NCBI GenBank assembly: GCA_947448735.1
Contig: CANFOS010000010.1
Span: forward strand, 42,634 to 106,633
From: Comamonadaceae bacterium
GTDB lineage: Bacteria; Pseudomonadota; Gammaproteobacteria; Burkholderiales; Burkholderiaceae_C
DNA: 64,000 nucleotides
Direction of reading: 5' to 3'
The number at the start of each line of letters is the position of its first letter. The stretch's first letter is position 1. Shown piece after piece: positions 39,443-48,561 of the stretch. The notes beneath the pieces were generated by a model. The model was not told where the DNA came from. It ran no database searches and saw only the letters and a program-made list of their open reading frames with translations. Both the position numbers and the translations under genes were made by a program.

Positions 39443-40966
39443 TTAACGGTTACCGCCACGAGTTCCACCACTGCGGTTTGAGTTGCGATTGCCGCCTGCG
39501 CCACCCCCGCCGTTACCACGGCGGGGCCCTTGTGCCTGACGTTGCCGGGTGAAGGTATCAGCACCAATATAACCAAACGAAGTCTTCATCGGGTCGGGCT
39601 GTGCCGAGTCACTCTTGCGGTCTGCGCCCGGGCCACGGTCATCACGCCGGTTCTGATTTCTGCCACCAGCATTCGGGCTTCTTGGTGCCCCTGGGCTCGC
39701 ATTTGTTCTTGAGCCAGGATTGCCACTGAAACTGCTCCCGCGGGCGCCACGCCCCTTGCCGCTGCCGGCATTGCGACCGCCACGGCCGCCTTTGTTGCCA
39801 GGCGCCGAGCCGGTCGCGCCGCGAATATAGTCTGGCGGCTGGAACTCGTGCGGTCCCGCACTTTCGGCATGATCACCGTGCGCTTCAAGCTGGGCATCAT
39901 CAGGCGGACTCACACCGCTTTCGGGGGCAGCACCCTGGAAGCGTTGCTGACCGCCGCGAGCCCTCGGACCGCGGCGCGGTCCTCGGCTTGGCCTCGCCTG
40001 GGTTTCACCCATGGCCGCATCCTGACCGTCGGCCGTCGTTCGCGGATCGGTGCGTCGCTCAGAACGATCAGCCGCACTGGTCAAGGCCCAAATATCTTGC
40101 GCATCCAATTCAACAAACGCGCCTCGCTTGAGGCCACGCGGCAGCACCATGGCGCCATAACGAATACGGATGAGCCGGCTGACTGCATGTCCAACCGCCT
40201 CAAACATGCGGCGAACCTCACGGTTACGACCTTCAGACAGGGTGACCTTGTACCAGCAATTGGCACCCTCACCACCGCCCGCCTCGAGCGAAGAGAACTG
40301 GGCCAATCCATCGTCCAGGGTGACGCCTTCGAGCAGACGCTTTTTTTCTTCGTTGCTCAAAGCGCCCAGCACACGGACTGCATATTCGCGTTCGAGGCCA
40401 AAGCGGGGGTGCATGAGGCGATTGGCCAGCTCACCTGAGCTGGTCAGCAAAAGCAGGCCCTCTGTGTTCAAGTCCAGTCTCCCCACGGACTGCCATTTAC
40501 CTTGAAACAGTTTGGGCAAGCGCCTGAACACGGTCGGCCGATTTTGAGGGTCGTCGTGCGTCACCACCTCGCCGGCAGGCTTATGGTAGGCAATGACGCG
40601 TGGAGGCGGTGGATCAATCCGAACCCGTATCGGTTTTCCATTGACCTTGATGCTGTCACCAAACTGGATGCGCTGACCAATGTGGGCAGGCTCCGCATTG
40701 ACCGAAATGCGCCCTTCCAGAATCAGTTGCTCCATCTCCAGCCGCGAGCCAAGGCCGGCCTGCGCCAGCACCTTGTGCAGTTTGGGGGATTCCGGTTGTG
40801 GTGACAGCACCCGTTTGGGTAACTCAACGGAAGGATCAACAACATCGGCGTCAAACTGGCCTGTCACAACGTCTTCAAAACGGGTCACAGTCGCGGGGCT
40901 TGGAGGCTCGGAATGCTGTCGCGGCAACGAATCAGCAGCGCTGTCCAAAAGATCGGATGGATTCAT
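39443..40966 (-). CDS. rluB: 23S rRNA pseudouridine synthase RluB, with long basic tail
   Basis: From the ATG at 40966 the product has 507 residues. An S4 RNA-binding domain (about 61-120) is followed by the RsuA/RluB-type catalytic domain with D165 in GRLDLNTEGL. It is expected to modify U2605 of 23S rRNA. After about residue 310 comes a low-complexity Gly/Arg/Asn/Ser-rich tail with several RGG-like units (GNKGGRGGRN, SGGTRGGNR), typical of RNA-binding extensions in Burkholderiales RluB. It follows scpB with a ten-base gap; a start at 41074 would overlap scpB and is rejected. Confidence 0.9.
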   Translation of the reverse strand: MNPSDLLDSAADSLPRQHSEPPSPATVTRFEDVVTGQFDADVVDPSVELPKRVLSPQPESPKLHKVLAQAGLGSRLEMEQLILEGRISVNAEPAHIGQRIQFGDSIKVNGKPIRVRIDPPPPRVIAYHKPAGEVVTHDDPQNRPTVFRRLPKLFQGKWQSVGRLDLNTEGLLLLTSSGELANRLMHPRFGLEREYAVRVLGALSNEEKKRLLEGVTLDDGLAQFSSLEAGGGEGANCWYKVTLSEGRNREVRRMFEAVGHAVSRLIRIRYGAMVLPRGLKRGAFVELDAQDIWALTSAADRSERRTDPRTTADGQDAAMGETQARPSRGPRRGPRARGGQQRFQGAAPESGVSPPDDAQLEAHGDHAESAGPHEFQPPDYIRGATGSAPGNKGGRGGRNAGSGKGRGARGSSFSGNPGSRTNASPGAPRSPNAGGRNQNRRDDRGPGADRKSDSAQPDPMKTSFGYIGADTFTRQRQAQGPRRGNGGGGAGGNRNSNRSGGTRGGNR

Positions 40967-40976
40967 GGGGCTACAT

Positions 40977-41666
40977 TCATGCGTTGTAAGTTGGGGGCGG
41001 TGTCGGGTCAGTCGAAGCAAGCTCTGGGAGCTGGCCCATGACATCAGGCAAGGCGTCAGCCAATGCCACGCCATCCGTCGTCGTCAAATCCGATTCCAGT
41101 TCGGGCGTCGTCGCCATCCCAAACTCAATTTGTTCCAGCACAGCCACCTGGCCTGCGGTGCTGTCCATCGCAGGCAATTCGTCCAGTGAGCGAACACCCA
41201 GATCATCCAAAAACTGTTTGGTGGTGGCATAAAGCGCCGGCCTGCCCACCGTTTCGCGGTGCCCGATGACATCTACCCAGCCCCGGTCTTCCAGTTGCTT
41301 GAGGATCAGACTGTTGATCGTCACGCCGCGAATGTCCTCCATATCGCCCCGTGTGACCGGCTGACGATAGGCAATGATGGCCAAGGTCTCGAGCGTCGCA
41401 CGGCTGTAACGTGGCGGTTTTTCAGGATGCAGGCGATCGAGGTATTCGCGCATTTGTGGGCGGCTTTGAAAACGCCAGCCGGTTGCCACCTGCACCAGTT
41501 CTACACCACGACCGGTCCAGTCGTTTTGCAAGTCGGCCAGTGCCAGCTTGATGCTGTCTGAATTAAGTGCCCCGTTGAACAAAACGCCCATCTCGCGCAG
41601 AGGCAGAGGCTGCTGCGCACAAATAAGTGCTGTTTCGAGGACGCGCTTTGCATCCACCGTATTCAT
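40977..41666 (-). CDS. scpB: Condensin subunit ScpB
   Basis: This 229-residue protein has two winged-helix domains and is the kleisin-associated subunit of the SMC-ScpAB condensin. The motif region YSRATLETLAIIAYRQPVTR followed by IRGVTINSLILKQLEDRGW is diagnostic. It is located just upstream of rluB, a conserved pairing. No scpA is in the window. Confidence 0.95.
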   Translation of the reverse strand: MNTVDAKRVLETALICAQQPLPLREMGVLFNGALNSDSIKLALADLQNDWTGRGVELVQVATGWRFQSRPQMREYLDRLHPEKPPRYSRATLETLAIIAYRQPVTRGDMEDIRGVTINSLILKQLEDRGWVDVIGHRETVGRPALYATTKQFLDDLGVRSLDELPAMDSTAGQVAVLEQIEFGMATTPELESDLTTTDGVALADALPDVMGQLPELASTDPTPPPTYNA

Positions 41667-41800
41667 GATTTCCAGGTGTTTTGAGAGATTCGGGGCATTA
41701 TCTGAAACAAGCGCATGAGATCATATGGACGCTGGTCTTAAACGAGGGTGAAAGCACGTGGAAGGCTGTTTTTGCAGTGACCACCGTGTTGTATACCGGT

Positions 41801-42859
41801 TTAAGCGAGTTCACTGTGATTGTATCTCAGGCCCAAATCAGTGATGGCGCTTTGCATATCAGGCGGCAATGCAGACTGAAACACCAAGGGGACATGCGTT
41901 ACAGGGTGCTCAAATGCGAGCCTCCAGGCGTGCAAAGCCTGGCGCTGCAGGTCGCCCGCCGAGGCGCCGCCGTACAAGGCATCAGAGACCAGAGGATGGC
42001 CAAGTGCCGACATATGGACCCGAATCTGGTGTGTGCGGCCTGTGTGTAATTTGCATTGCACCAGACAGAAGGCCGCCCCGGTTTCCATCAGAGTGATGTC
42101 CGTCACTGCTGCTTTTCCTGCGTGCTTGGTCAGATCTACCACAGCCATGCGCAGGCGGTTTCGAAAATCGCGACCGATGGGCAACTCCACATGACGGTTT
42201 TTTGCGCCTTGCCAGCCGCCATGAGCCAAAGCAACATATTGACGACTCACGGTGCGCGCAGCAATCATGCTGACCAGTTGGTCCATGGTCTGGCGTGTTC
42301 GAGCCACCACCATCAAGCCACTGGTGTCTTTGTCCAGGCGGTGCACGATGCCGGCGCGCGGCAGGTTTGAGGCCTGAACATCCCTGGCCAGCAAGCCATT
42401 GAGCAAGGTGCCGCTCCAGTTACCGGGTGCGGGGTGTACCACCAGGCCAGCAGGCTTATTGACAATCCGCAAGAAATCGTCTTCAAACAGCACGTCAAGC
42501 GCCATTGCTTCGGGCTTGAAGGCCTGGCTTTGCGGCGTGGGTTTGAGCTCAATGCTCAAGGCGTCACCAGCCTTGACGCGCGTCGACGATTTGGTTTGTG
42601 CTGTGCCGTTGTGTAAAACGCCGCTGGACGCGATCAGTTGCTGGAGGTAACTGCGTGAGAACTCCGGTACCACCAGCGCCAAGGTGCGGTCCAGCCTTTC
42701 GCCATGGCTAGTGACGGGAACGGTCACCTGACGGCTCTCAAACTCGGCAAAGTCCGTTGCACCATCCGTGTCATCCAGGGTGTCCTGACCTTCTGGCATG
42801 GCAGCAAGCGCTGCCGCTGTGCTCGATATAATGGAATCGCTCTGTTTCAAGTCAGCCAA
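41801..42859 (-). CDS. rluD: 23S rRNA pseudouridine synthase RluD
   Basis: The 352-residue (from TTG 42859) enzyme modifies U1911, U1915 and U1917 in helix 69. An S4-like domain (about 54-115) precedes the RluA-type domain with catalytic D176 in HRLDKDTSG. The start is uncertain: the TTG has no Shine-Dalgarno, and M21 (42799) is an alternative. It is divergent from bamD, the conserved rluD-bamD arrangement, with the bamD -10 element inside its 5' end. Confidence 0.92.
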   Translation of the reverse strand: MADLKQSDSIISSTAAALAAMPEGQDTLDDTDGATDFAEFESRQVTVPVTSHGERLDRTLALVVPEFSRSYLQQLIASSGVLHNGTAQTKSSTRVKAGDALSIELKPTPQSQAFKPEAMALDVLFEDDFLRIVNKPAGLVVHPAPGNWSGTLLNGLLARDVQASNLPRAGIVHRLDKDTSGLMVVARTRQTMDQLVSMIAARTVSRQYVALAHGGWQGAKNRHVELPIGRDFRNRLRMAVVDLTKHAGKAAVTDITLMETGAAFCLVQCKLHTGRTHQIRVHMSALGHPLVSDALYGGASAGDLQRQALHAWRLAFEHPVTHVPLVFQSALPPDMQSAITDLGLRYNHSELA

Positions 42860-42868
42860 TCGTAGGGG
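42827..42868 (+). promoter_or_regulatory. bamD -10 element and ribosome-binding site
   Basis: A perfect TATAAT is at 42827-42832, although no good -35 is seen, and AGGGG at 42864-42868 precedes the bamD ATG by eight bases. Both lie over or near the rluD 5' end. Confidence 0.5.
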
Positions 42869-42876
42869 TAAGTCGC

Positions 42877-43686
42877 ATGTTTACAAACAAATTATCGGTT
42901 GTTCCGCTGACCCTTGCCTTGGCCTGGCTGTCGCTCGTGCTGGCCGGTTGCTCAAGCAAACCTATTGACCCGACCAGCAGCTGGAGCCCCAATAAGCTTT
43001 ACGCCGAGGCCAGGGACGAAGCACGCTCTGGTGCTTACGACAAGGCCATCCCGATGTTCGAAAAGCTGGAAGGTCGAGCCGCCGGCACCCCGCTGGCACA
43101 GCAAGCCCAGCTTGAAAAAGCCTACGCTCAATACAAGGGCGGCGAGCAGGCGCAAGCCATCGCCACACTTGACCGATTTATCAAACTGCATCCCGCCAGC
43201 CCCGCGCTTGACTATGCCCTTTATCTGAAAGGATTGGTCAACTTCAATGACAACCTGGGACTGCTTGGCAGCATTTCCCGTCAGGATTTGTCTGAACGCG
43301 ACCAAAAGGCGGCCAAAGAGTCATTTGAGTCGTTCAAAGAACTGGCGAACCGTTTTCCAGAATCGCGCTACACGCCCGATGCCAGAGCGCGAATGGGTTA
43401 CACCGTCAACTCGCTGGCCCAGTCTGAAGTGCATGTGGCGCGCTACTACTATTCGCGCGGCGCTTATGTTGCTGCCATCAACCGGGCGCAAACGGCCATT
43501 GCTGACTACCGTGACGTTCCCGCCCTTGAAGAAGCCGCGTATATCGTCTACAAATCGTACGATGCTCTGGGCATGACGCAGTTGCGGGATGACACCAGAA
43601 GAATCATTGAAAAAACTTATCCACAAAGCGAATTTCTAAGCAAGGGCATCAAGCTTTCAGATAAGCCCTGGTACAAGTTTTGGTGA
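42877..43686 (+). CDS. bamD: Outer membrane assembly lipoprotein BamD
   Basis: The 269-residue essential BAM lipoprotein has the signal peptide ending in the lipobox LAGC (C25) and five TPR-like repeats of the YfiO family (YDKAIPMFEKLEGRAAGTPL; SFESFKELANRFPESRYTPD). It is divergent from rluD and ends directly against the convergent helicase gene, with no spacer between the two stop codons. Confidence 0.96.
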   Translation: MFTNKLSVVPLTLALAWLSLVLAGCSSKPIDPTSSWSPNKLYAEARDEARSGAYDKAIPMFEKLEGRAAGTPLAQQAQLEKAYAQYKGGEQAQAIATLDRFIKLHPASPALDYALYLKGLVNFNDNLGLLGSISRQDLSERDQKAAKESFESFKELANRFPESRYTPDARARMGYTVNSLAQSEVHVARYYYSRGAYVAAINRAQTAIADYRDVPALEEAAYIVYKSYDALGMTQLRDDTRRIIEKTYPQSEFLSKGIKLSDKPWYKFW

Positions 43687-45669
43687 TCACGGCCGGCTGA
43701 TCGCGTCCAGCTTGGCCAGCAGTTCAACTTCCGATCCTAGCCGCGCCATGGGCGGTAAAGCCCTTAATAGGCGCCTGCCATAACCCATCGTCGCCAATCG
43801 GGTGTCGCAGACAACCAGCACGCCCTGATCGGTTTCCCGGCGTATCAAGCGCCCAGCGCCCTGCTTCAGGGCAACTGCCGCCTCAGGCAAAAAGTAATCG
43901 TTGAAGGCGCTTCGACCCTCAGCCTCAAGCGCTTTGGACCGGGCCTCGGCCATCGGATCGTTGGGGGGCGGGAACGGCAGTTTGTCAATGATGACGAGCT
44001 CCAGCACATCGCCTGGCAAGTCGATGCCCTCCCAAAAAGAACTTGAAGCCACCAAAACGCAGCCCTTTTGGCGATCTGAATTGCCCTGCATAAAGCGTTC
44101 AATCAAAAGCCTTTTGGGCATGCTGCCTTGCACCAGCACCTCAAGTTCGCCCCCGGCCTCAAAAGACGTTGCCAGGGCATCGCCAATCTGCCGAAGGGCC
44201 CTGAGCGTTGTCGTGAGCACCATCGTGCGCCCGCCAAGCCGGCTAGCCCAAATTGCCGCCGATTGGGCCACCCGCATGGGATGCGCTGGATCGGCCGGTT
44301 TGGGGAAATCATTCGGAACATACAGCGCCGCCTGCCGTGCGTAATCAAAGGGACTGCCTATTTTGAGGAGCCTTGCCCCCTCCAGGCCACAGGGCTGGGT
44401 AAACCAGCTGAGCGTTTCATCGTCGCCCAGCGTGGCCGAGGTGAAAATCCATGACTTGGTGGACTCTGCTGCGGCTCCCAGGAGTCTGGTCTTAACAGCT
44501 TTCGCAATCGTCAGGGGGGATTCAGTCAGGCGCAATTGCGTGCCGACATCGACCCAGCGAACGGAGCCTGATGCGCAAGGGTTGATAAAGTGTTCAGTCC
44601 TGTCTGACAGCACTGCAGCACGCTCTTTCAGGCGCACAAAATCCGGCGCAATTTCGCTGACGGTATCAAGCGCATCAACAGCCCGTTTCAATGAGGCCGC
44701 CAGCCCGTCAAGCGCTGCTGTCCAGCTGTCGCCGTCCAGTGTTTCAGGGATCGCTTGTGTCCACCGCAGCTTGGCACCCGGGTAACTTTGCCCGGCGCTC
44801 AGTCGCAAGTTCCTGGCGGCATGTTCACAGTCGCCGACCGTTTGTTGCCAATCCACCAGGCCGCGCGCAAATTGCAGGCCTGCACCCAGCATATCGCGAC
44901 AAAAATCAAGCAACTGACCCGTGCTCAGGTGCTGCCCCAAAAACTGTACGCCTGTTTCATTGAGCTGATGCGCCTCGTCAAAAATGACGATACGTACGGT
45001 TGGCAACAGTTCTGCCATACCTGATTCACGAACCGCGAGGTCAGCAAAAAACAGATGGTGATTGATGACCACCACATCGGCCGCCAGCGCCTCGCGCCTG
45101 GCCAGATTCACGTGACACTGACGAAACTGTGGGCATTGGGAGCCCAGACAATTTTCACGCGTTGAAGTGATCAGCGGTATCAGGGGTGAGCGCTCGTCAA
45201 GCCCTGGCATTTCAGCCAGGTCGCCGGCACGCGTGGTCTGCGCCCACTGCTCGATTTTGGCCAGCGCACGCAACGTCGAGCGGTCTGACACCTTGCTGTC
45301 CTGTCGGGCCAGTCCGACCCGGTGCAGACAGACATAGCTGCCGCGTCCCTTGAGCAAGGCGGTACGCACAGGCAAGCCCAGGGCCTCCACCAAGCGCGGC
45401 AAATCTCGGCCAAACAACTGGTCTTGCAGGGCTTTTGTGGCCGTCGACACCATGACACGTTCGCCACTGAGCAGCGCCGGGACCAGGTACGAAAAGGTTT
45501 TGCCAACCCCCGTGCTGGCCTCCACCACCAGCGCTTGGGCGTCTTCAATGGCCTGCGCCACCGCCAGCGCCATGTCGGTTTGACCACTGCGAGCCACAAA
45601 ATGACTGGCTGCGCGTGACAACAACCCATCGGCAGCAAAAGCGGCCTGAACGTCACTGCTCAGCGTCAT
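43687..45669 (-). CDS. DinG/YoaA-type ATP-dependent helicase
   Basis: This 660-residue superfamily 2 helicase of the XPD-like iron-sulfur group unwinds DNA 5' to 3'. Walker A is ASTGVGKT at 51-58 and the DEAH box at 231-234. Four cysteines, C114, C174, C179 and C185, are placed as the [4Fe-4S] ligands. The C-terminal motor motif is QGAGRLIRRETDQG. It fits YoaA better than long DinG with a nuclease domain. It is translationally coupled (TGATG) to the upstream DUF465 gene. Confidence 0.93.
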   Translation of the reverse strand: MTLSSDVQAAFAADGLLSRAASHFVARSGQTDMALAVAQAIEDAQALVVEASTGVGKTFSYLVPALLSGERVMVSTATKALQDQLFGRDLPRLVEALGLPVRTALLKGRGSYVCLHRVGLARQDSKVSDRSTLRALAKIEQWAQTTRAGDLAEMPGLDERSPLIPLITSTRENCLGSQCPQFRQCHVNLARREALAADVVVINHHLFFADLAVRESGMAELLPTVRIVIFDEAHQLNETGVQFLGQHLSTGQLLDFCRDMLGAGLQFARGLVDWQQTVGDCEHAARNLRLSAGQSYPGAKLRWTQAIPETLDGDSWTAALDGLAASLKRAVDALDTVSEIAPDFVRLKERAAVLSDRTEHFINPCASGSVRWVDVGTQLRLTESPLTIAKAVKTRLLGAAAESTKSWIFTSATLGDDETLSWFTQPCGLEGARLLKIGSPFDYARQAALYVPNDFPKPADPAHPMRVAQSAAIWASRLGGRTMVLTTTLRALRQIGDALATSFEAGGELEVLVQGSMPKRLLIERFMQGNSDRQKGCVLVASSSFWEGIDLPGDVLELVIIDKLPFPPPNDPMAEARSKALEAEGRSAFNDYFLPEAAVALKQGAGRLIRRETDQGVLVVCDTRLATMGYGRRLLRALPPMARLGSEVELLAKLDAISRP

Positions 45670-45872
45670 CAGGCGGGTTCGGGCGGGTCAAGTGACAACT
45701 CCAATTGCGAGATCTGGTCGCGAAGGTGCAAGCGGCGCTTTTTGAGCCGCCTGAGCATCAGTTCGTCGACAGGGACGGTATGACCCGCCAGGTCAAGCAG
45801 CGCGTTCATGTCAGCATGTTCGATCTTGAGCTCGATCAGCCGTCTTTCGGGGGAATGTAGGTTTAAGTCCAA
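45669..45872 (-). CDS. DUF465 / YdcH-family small coiled-coil protein
   Basis: The product is a short charged helical hairpin of the DUF465 family (SPERRLIELKIEHADMNALL, LRRLKKRRLHLRDQISQLE). The start is uncertain: a TTG at 45872 gives 67 residues, the normal family size, while the longer opening from a TTG at 45938 gives 89. Neither has a clear Shine-Dalgarno. It overlaps the helicase start. Function is unknown for the family. Confidence 0.8.
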   Translation of the reverse strand: MDLNLHSPERRLIELKIEHADMNALLDLAGHTVPVDELMLRRLKKRRLHLRDQISQLELSLDPPEPA

Positions 45873-45957
45873 AGAATTTTTCAGTGCGCGCCGCTTGCTC
45901 TGATAATAGTTTGGTTTTTCGCATAAATCAGACTTCAAGAATCACAAGCGCTTCAAG

Positions 45958-46716
45958 ATGTCAAAAGGTTATCGCATCACAGCATCCACGGGCCTTCACA
46001 AGGGCGACCGGGACTACCAGCAAGACCAGGTCAACCTGATCAGTCACCACCGGGTGTCTGGTTGTTTGCTGGGCATCGTGGCAGACGGAATGGGTGGGCG
46101 CAGTGGTGGACGCACGGCCTCCGATCAGGTCATGATGACTGCCACTCAATTGTTTGAGCGCTATGACCCTGGCCATGACGATGGTGCGGCGATGCTCAGG
46201 CAGGTGGTCGAAGAAGCCCATCTCGTCATCAAGTTGTCGGCTGTTTCTTCTGAGGAGGAACCGCACAGCACGCTGGCTGCGTTTTTGATCAATCCTGCGG
46301 GCGACTGTCACTGGGTGCACACGGGTGACTCGCGAATCTACCATTTTCATGGCAGCAAACTGGTGCGCCGTACCACCGATCATTCTTACGTTCAGACGCT
46401 GGTCGACAAGGGTGACATCACGGATGAGGAGGCCAACACCCATCCGCAATCGAATATTTTGATGGGTTGTTTGGGTACAGAAGATGCGCCACCCATAGCA
46501 CAACACTACATCGAGCAGCTGCAGCCACATGACGTGCTGATGGCCTGTAGCGATGGCGTATGGCATTACTTCAGTCCCAGCGAAATGGGCTCGGCCTTGT
46601 CCATGCTGTCGCCTCGCGAAGCCACTGAGTTCTTGATTCAGAAAGCACGGTCGCGAGCCCGTGGCGGCGGCGACAATTTATCTCTGGTGATTGTCAAACT
46701 GGAACCGCTGGCCTGA
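45958..46716 (+). CDS. PP2C-family serine/threonine phosphatase
   Basis: The 252-residue soluble PPM phosphatase has the metal-binding and catalytic motifs VADGMGG (41-47), TGDSR, CSDGVW and GGDN. Such proteins usually oppose a Ser/Thr kinase or act in type VI secretion or stress signalling. No kinase or T6SS gene is nearby, so the target is unknown. It is divergent from the DUF465-helicase pair with a GATAAT -10-like hexamer at 45902-45907 in the gap. Confidence 0.9.
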   Translation: MSKGYRITASTGLHKGDRDYQQDQVNLISHHRVSGCLLGIVADGMGGRSGGRTASDQVMMTATQLFERYDPGHDDGAAMLRQVVEEAHLVIKLSAVSSEEEPHSTLAAFLINPAGDCHWVHTGDSRIYHFHGSKLVRRTTDHSYVQTLVDKGDITDEEANTHPQSNILMGCLGTEDAPPIAQHYIEQLQPHDVLMACSDGVWHYFSPSEMGSALSMLSPREATEFLIQKARSRARGGGDNLSLVIVKLEPLA

Positions 46717-46726
46717 CCACGCTGGT

Positions 46727-47356
46727 TTAGGGCGGTGCAGGCAGAGGGGCCGCCGACGGGTTTGGCTGACTCGCCTTGTCTCTTGCAATCCGCGCCTGGC
46801 GTTCTTTGGCTTTTTCAAGACGCTCGTTGTATTTTTTAACTTCTTCAGCAGTAGCCGCCTGCTTGGTTGTTCTGCTCACTTGCTTGTTTTGAGCGTCTTT
46901 GGCCTTGGCGGCAGCCGTTTCCAGATTTGATTTTTCGTTGGCCTCCATTTTGAGGCGGTCCGCATTTTTTTGTTGCTCGCGCTCGATCCGGGCTTCAGAA
47001 TCCCGCAAGGCTTGTTCCCTTCTGTCAGCTTCTGCCTGCTTTTTTTCAGGCGACGCCTTGTCTTCGGTATTTTGAAGCTGGTCGGCACCCTTTGCCTTGC
47101 GCTCCTGATCCTCAATCGACATCTCCTGACGGCGAAGATCGGCGAGGGCCTCCTGCCGCCTGATTTTCACTTCATCAAGACAGTTGTTGACCAGAAACCT
47201 TTTATAGCAGGCGGCGTCCTCGCGATTAAAGCCTGCCTCAAGCTCGGCGCGTTCCTTGCCAATGCGCAGGCGCTCAGCATCATTGAATGTTTGAGCCACC
47301 ACAAGCCCGCCAGACAGCAACAGGCTTGACATCAGAACCAGCAGTTGTTTTTTCAT
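46727..47356 (-). CDS. Secreted coiled-coil protein, unknown function
   Basis: The 209-residue protein has a Sec signal peptide (MKKQLLVLMSSLLLSGGLVVA-QT) and then an almost continuous charged helix rich in Lys, Glu, Ala and Arg. Two cysteines in the mature N-terminus (DAACYKRFLVNNCLDEVK) could form a disulfide. Similar short periplasmic proteins are common in Burkholderiales, without an assigned role. Its start overlaps the zapE stop (ATGA), so it is cotranscribed with zapE. It is convergent with the phosphatase. Confidence 0.75.
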   Translation of the reverse strand: MKKQLLVLMSSLLLSGGLVVAQTFNDAERLRIGKERAELEAGFNREDAACYKRFLVNNCLDEVKIRRQEALADLRRQEMSIEDQERKAKGADQLQNTEDKASPEKKQAEADRREQALRDSEARIEREQQKNADRLKMEANEKSNLETAAAKAKDAQNKQVSRTTKQAATAEEVKKYNERLEKAKERQARIARDKASQPNPSAAPLPAPP

Positions 47357-48450
47357 GTCAGAGTGGTGTCCACGTGCCTGCGCTCAAGTGCCAGGAATTG
47401 CGCTGACTGCATTTCATTTAACCTGGAGATGGTGCGGGGAAACTCATGCGCTAAAGGGCCGTCGGTATACAAGGCCTCAGGGGCGGCTTCTGCCGACATG
47501 ATGAGCTTGACACGCCTGTCGTACAGCACATCCACCAGCCAGGTAAAGCGCCGAGCCTGCGATGCCATACGGGGCGGCATGACGGGTACATCGCTGAGCA
47601 ATACGGTGTGGAACTGTGTCGCTATCTCCAGGTAATCGTTTTGCGATCGCGGTCCGCCGCACAGGCTTTTGAAGTCAAACCAGACCAGCCCACCGGCCTT
47701 GCGGCGCGCATGAATCTGGCGCGACTCGATGTGCAGTACCGGGCTGTCGTCCTGTGATTCGGCCAGACGGTCAAAGGCGTCCGTCATTTCCCGATCAGCC
47801 TTCGCGCCCAAAGGGGTGTGGTACAGACCGACCTGCTCGAGCGTACTGCCGCGGTAATCCGTTCCGTTATCCACACTGATCACTTGCAGATGGTCATTGA
47901 GCAGCGCGATAGCGGGCAAAATCCGGTCGCGGTGCATGCCGCCGGGGTAGAGGTCATCCGGCTTGAAGTTCGAGGTAGTGACAAAGCCCACACCGTTGTC
48001 AAAGAGCGCAGCCAAAAGGCGGTGCAAGATCAGCGCGTCGGTGATCTCAGCCACGTGAAATTCGTCAAAGCAAATCAACTTGTAGCGCTTGGCCATGCGT
48101 TTGCCCAGCTCGTCCAGCGGGTTGACTGTGCCCGCCAGGTCACGCAGTTCACGGTGCACCTCACGCATGAATTCATGAAAATGCAGTCGCGTTTTTCGCC
48201 TGATCGGCACCGCGTTGTAAAAGCAGTCCATCAAAAAGCTTTTGCCCCGCCCCACCCCACCGTACATGTACACGCCGCGCGGTGTGTCGGGGTGGTTGAT
48301 CAGTTTTTTGAAGGCGTTGGAGCGCTGTGTTTTGTAAGCGGCCCAGTCATTGGCACAACGCTCCAGGGCGTCAACCGCGCGCAACTGAGCCGGGTCCGAC
48401 TGGTAGCCTCTGGCCACCAGTTCAGCTTCATAAGCTTGCTTGACACTCAC
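47353..48450 (-). CDS. zapE: Cell division ATPase ZapE (AFG1 family)
   Basis: The 365-residue P-loop ATPase of the AFG1 family has Walker A GGVGRGKS at 64-71 and the family segments FHEFMREVHREL and ICFDEFHVAEITDA. ZapE acts at the Z-ring late in division. The start is a GTG (48450) with no strong Shine-Dalgarno. It lies downstream of lpdA, separated by a repeat and a hairpin, and is coupled to the coiled-coil gene. Confidence 0.93.
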   Translation of the reverse strand: MSVKQAYEAELVARGYQSDPAQLRAVDALERCANDWAAYKTQRSNAFKKLINHPDTPRGVYMYGGVGRGKSFLMDCFYNAVPIRRKTRLHFHEFMREVHRELRDLAGTVNPLDELGKRMAKRYKLICFDEFHVAEITDALILHRLLAALFDNGVGFVTTSNFKPDDLYPGGMHRDRILPAIALLNDHLQVISVDNGTDYRGSTLEQVGLYHTPLGAKADREMTDAFDRLAESQDDSPVLHIESRQIHARRKAGGLVWFDFKSLCGGPRSQNDYLEIATQFHTVLLSDVPVMPPRMASQARRFTWLVDVLYDRRVKLIMSAEAAPEALYTDGPLAHEFPRTISRLNEMQSAQFLALERRHVDTTLT

Positions 48451-48463
48451 AGGACGGTTTCAG

Positions 48464-48525
48464 TTTGCTATTTTTTCAGGAGCTAAGAGCGCAATAATTC
48501 ATTGGCCTGGAGGCAGATTTGATAG
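48464..48525 (+). repeat. Dispersed repeat, copy 8
   Basis: TTTGCTATTTTTTCAGGAGC followed by ATTCATTGGCCTGGAGG matches the family. It lies between zapE and lpdA and provides the left arm of the adjacent hairpin. Confidence 0.85.
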
Positions 48526-48551
48526 CCAAAACAGTGAAAATCAAATCTGCC
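48512..48551 (-). terminator. Hairpin after lpdA
   Basis: GGCAGATTTGAT and ATCAAATCTGCC are perfect 12-base arms separated by 16 bases, just downstream of the lpdA stop. No U-run follows on the minus strand, so it may be a 3'-end stabiliser or an intrinsic terminator of low strength. Confidence 0.6.
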
Positions 48552-48561
48552 GCCAGCCATA

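Noticed and set aside
41667..41800. Possible small gene between scpB and rluD
   Set aside because: No frame with a start, ribosome-binding site and plausible composition is present in this short gap.
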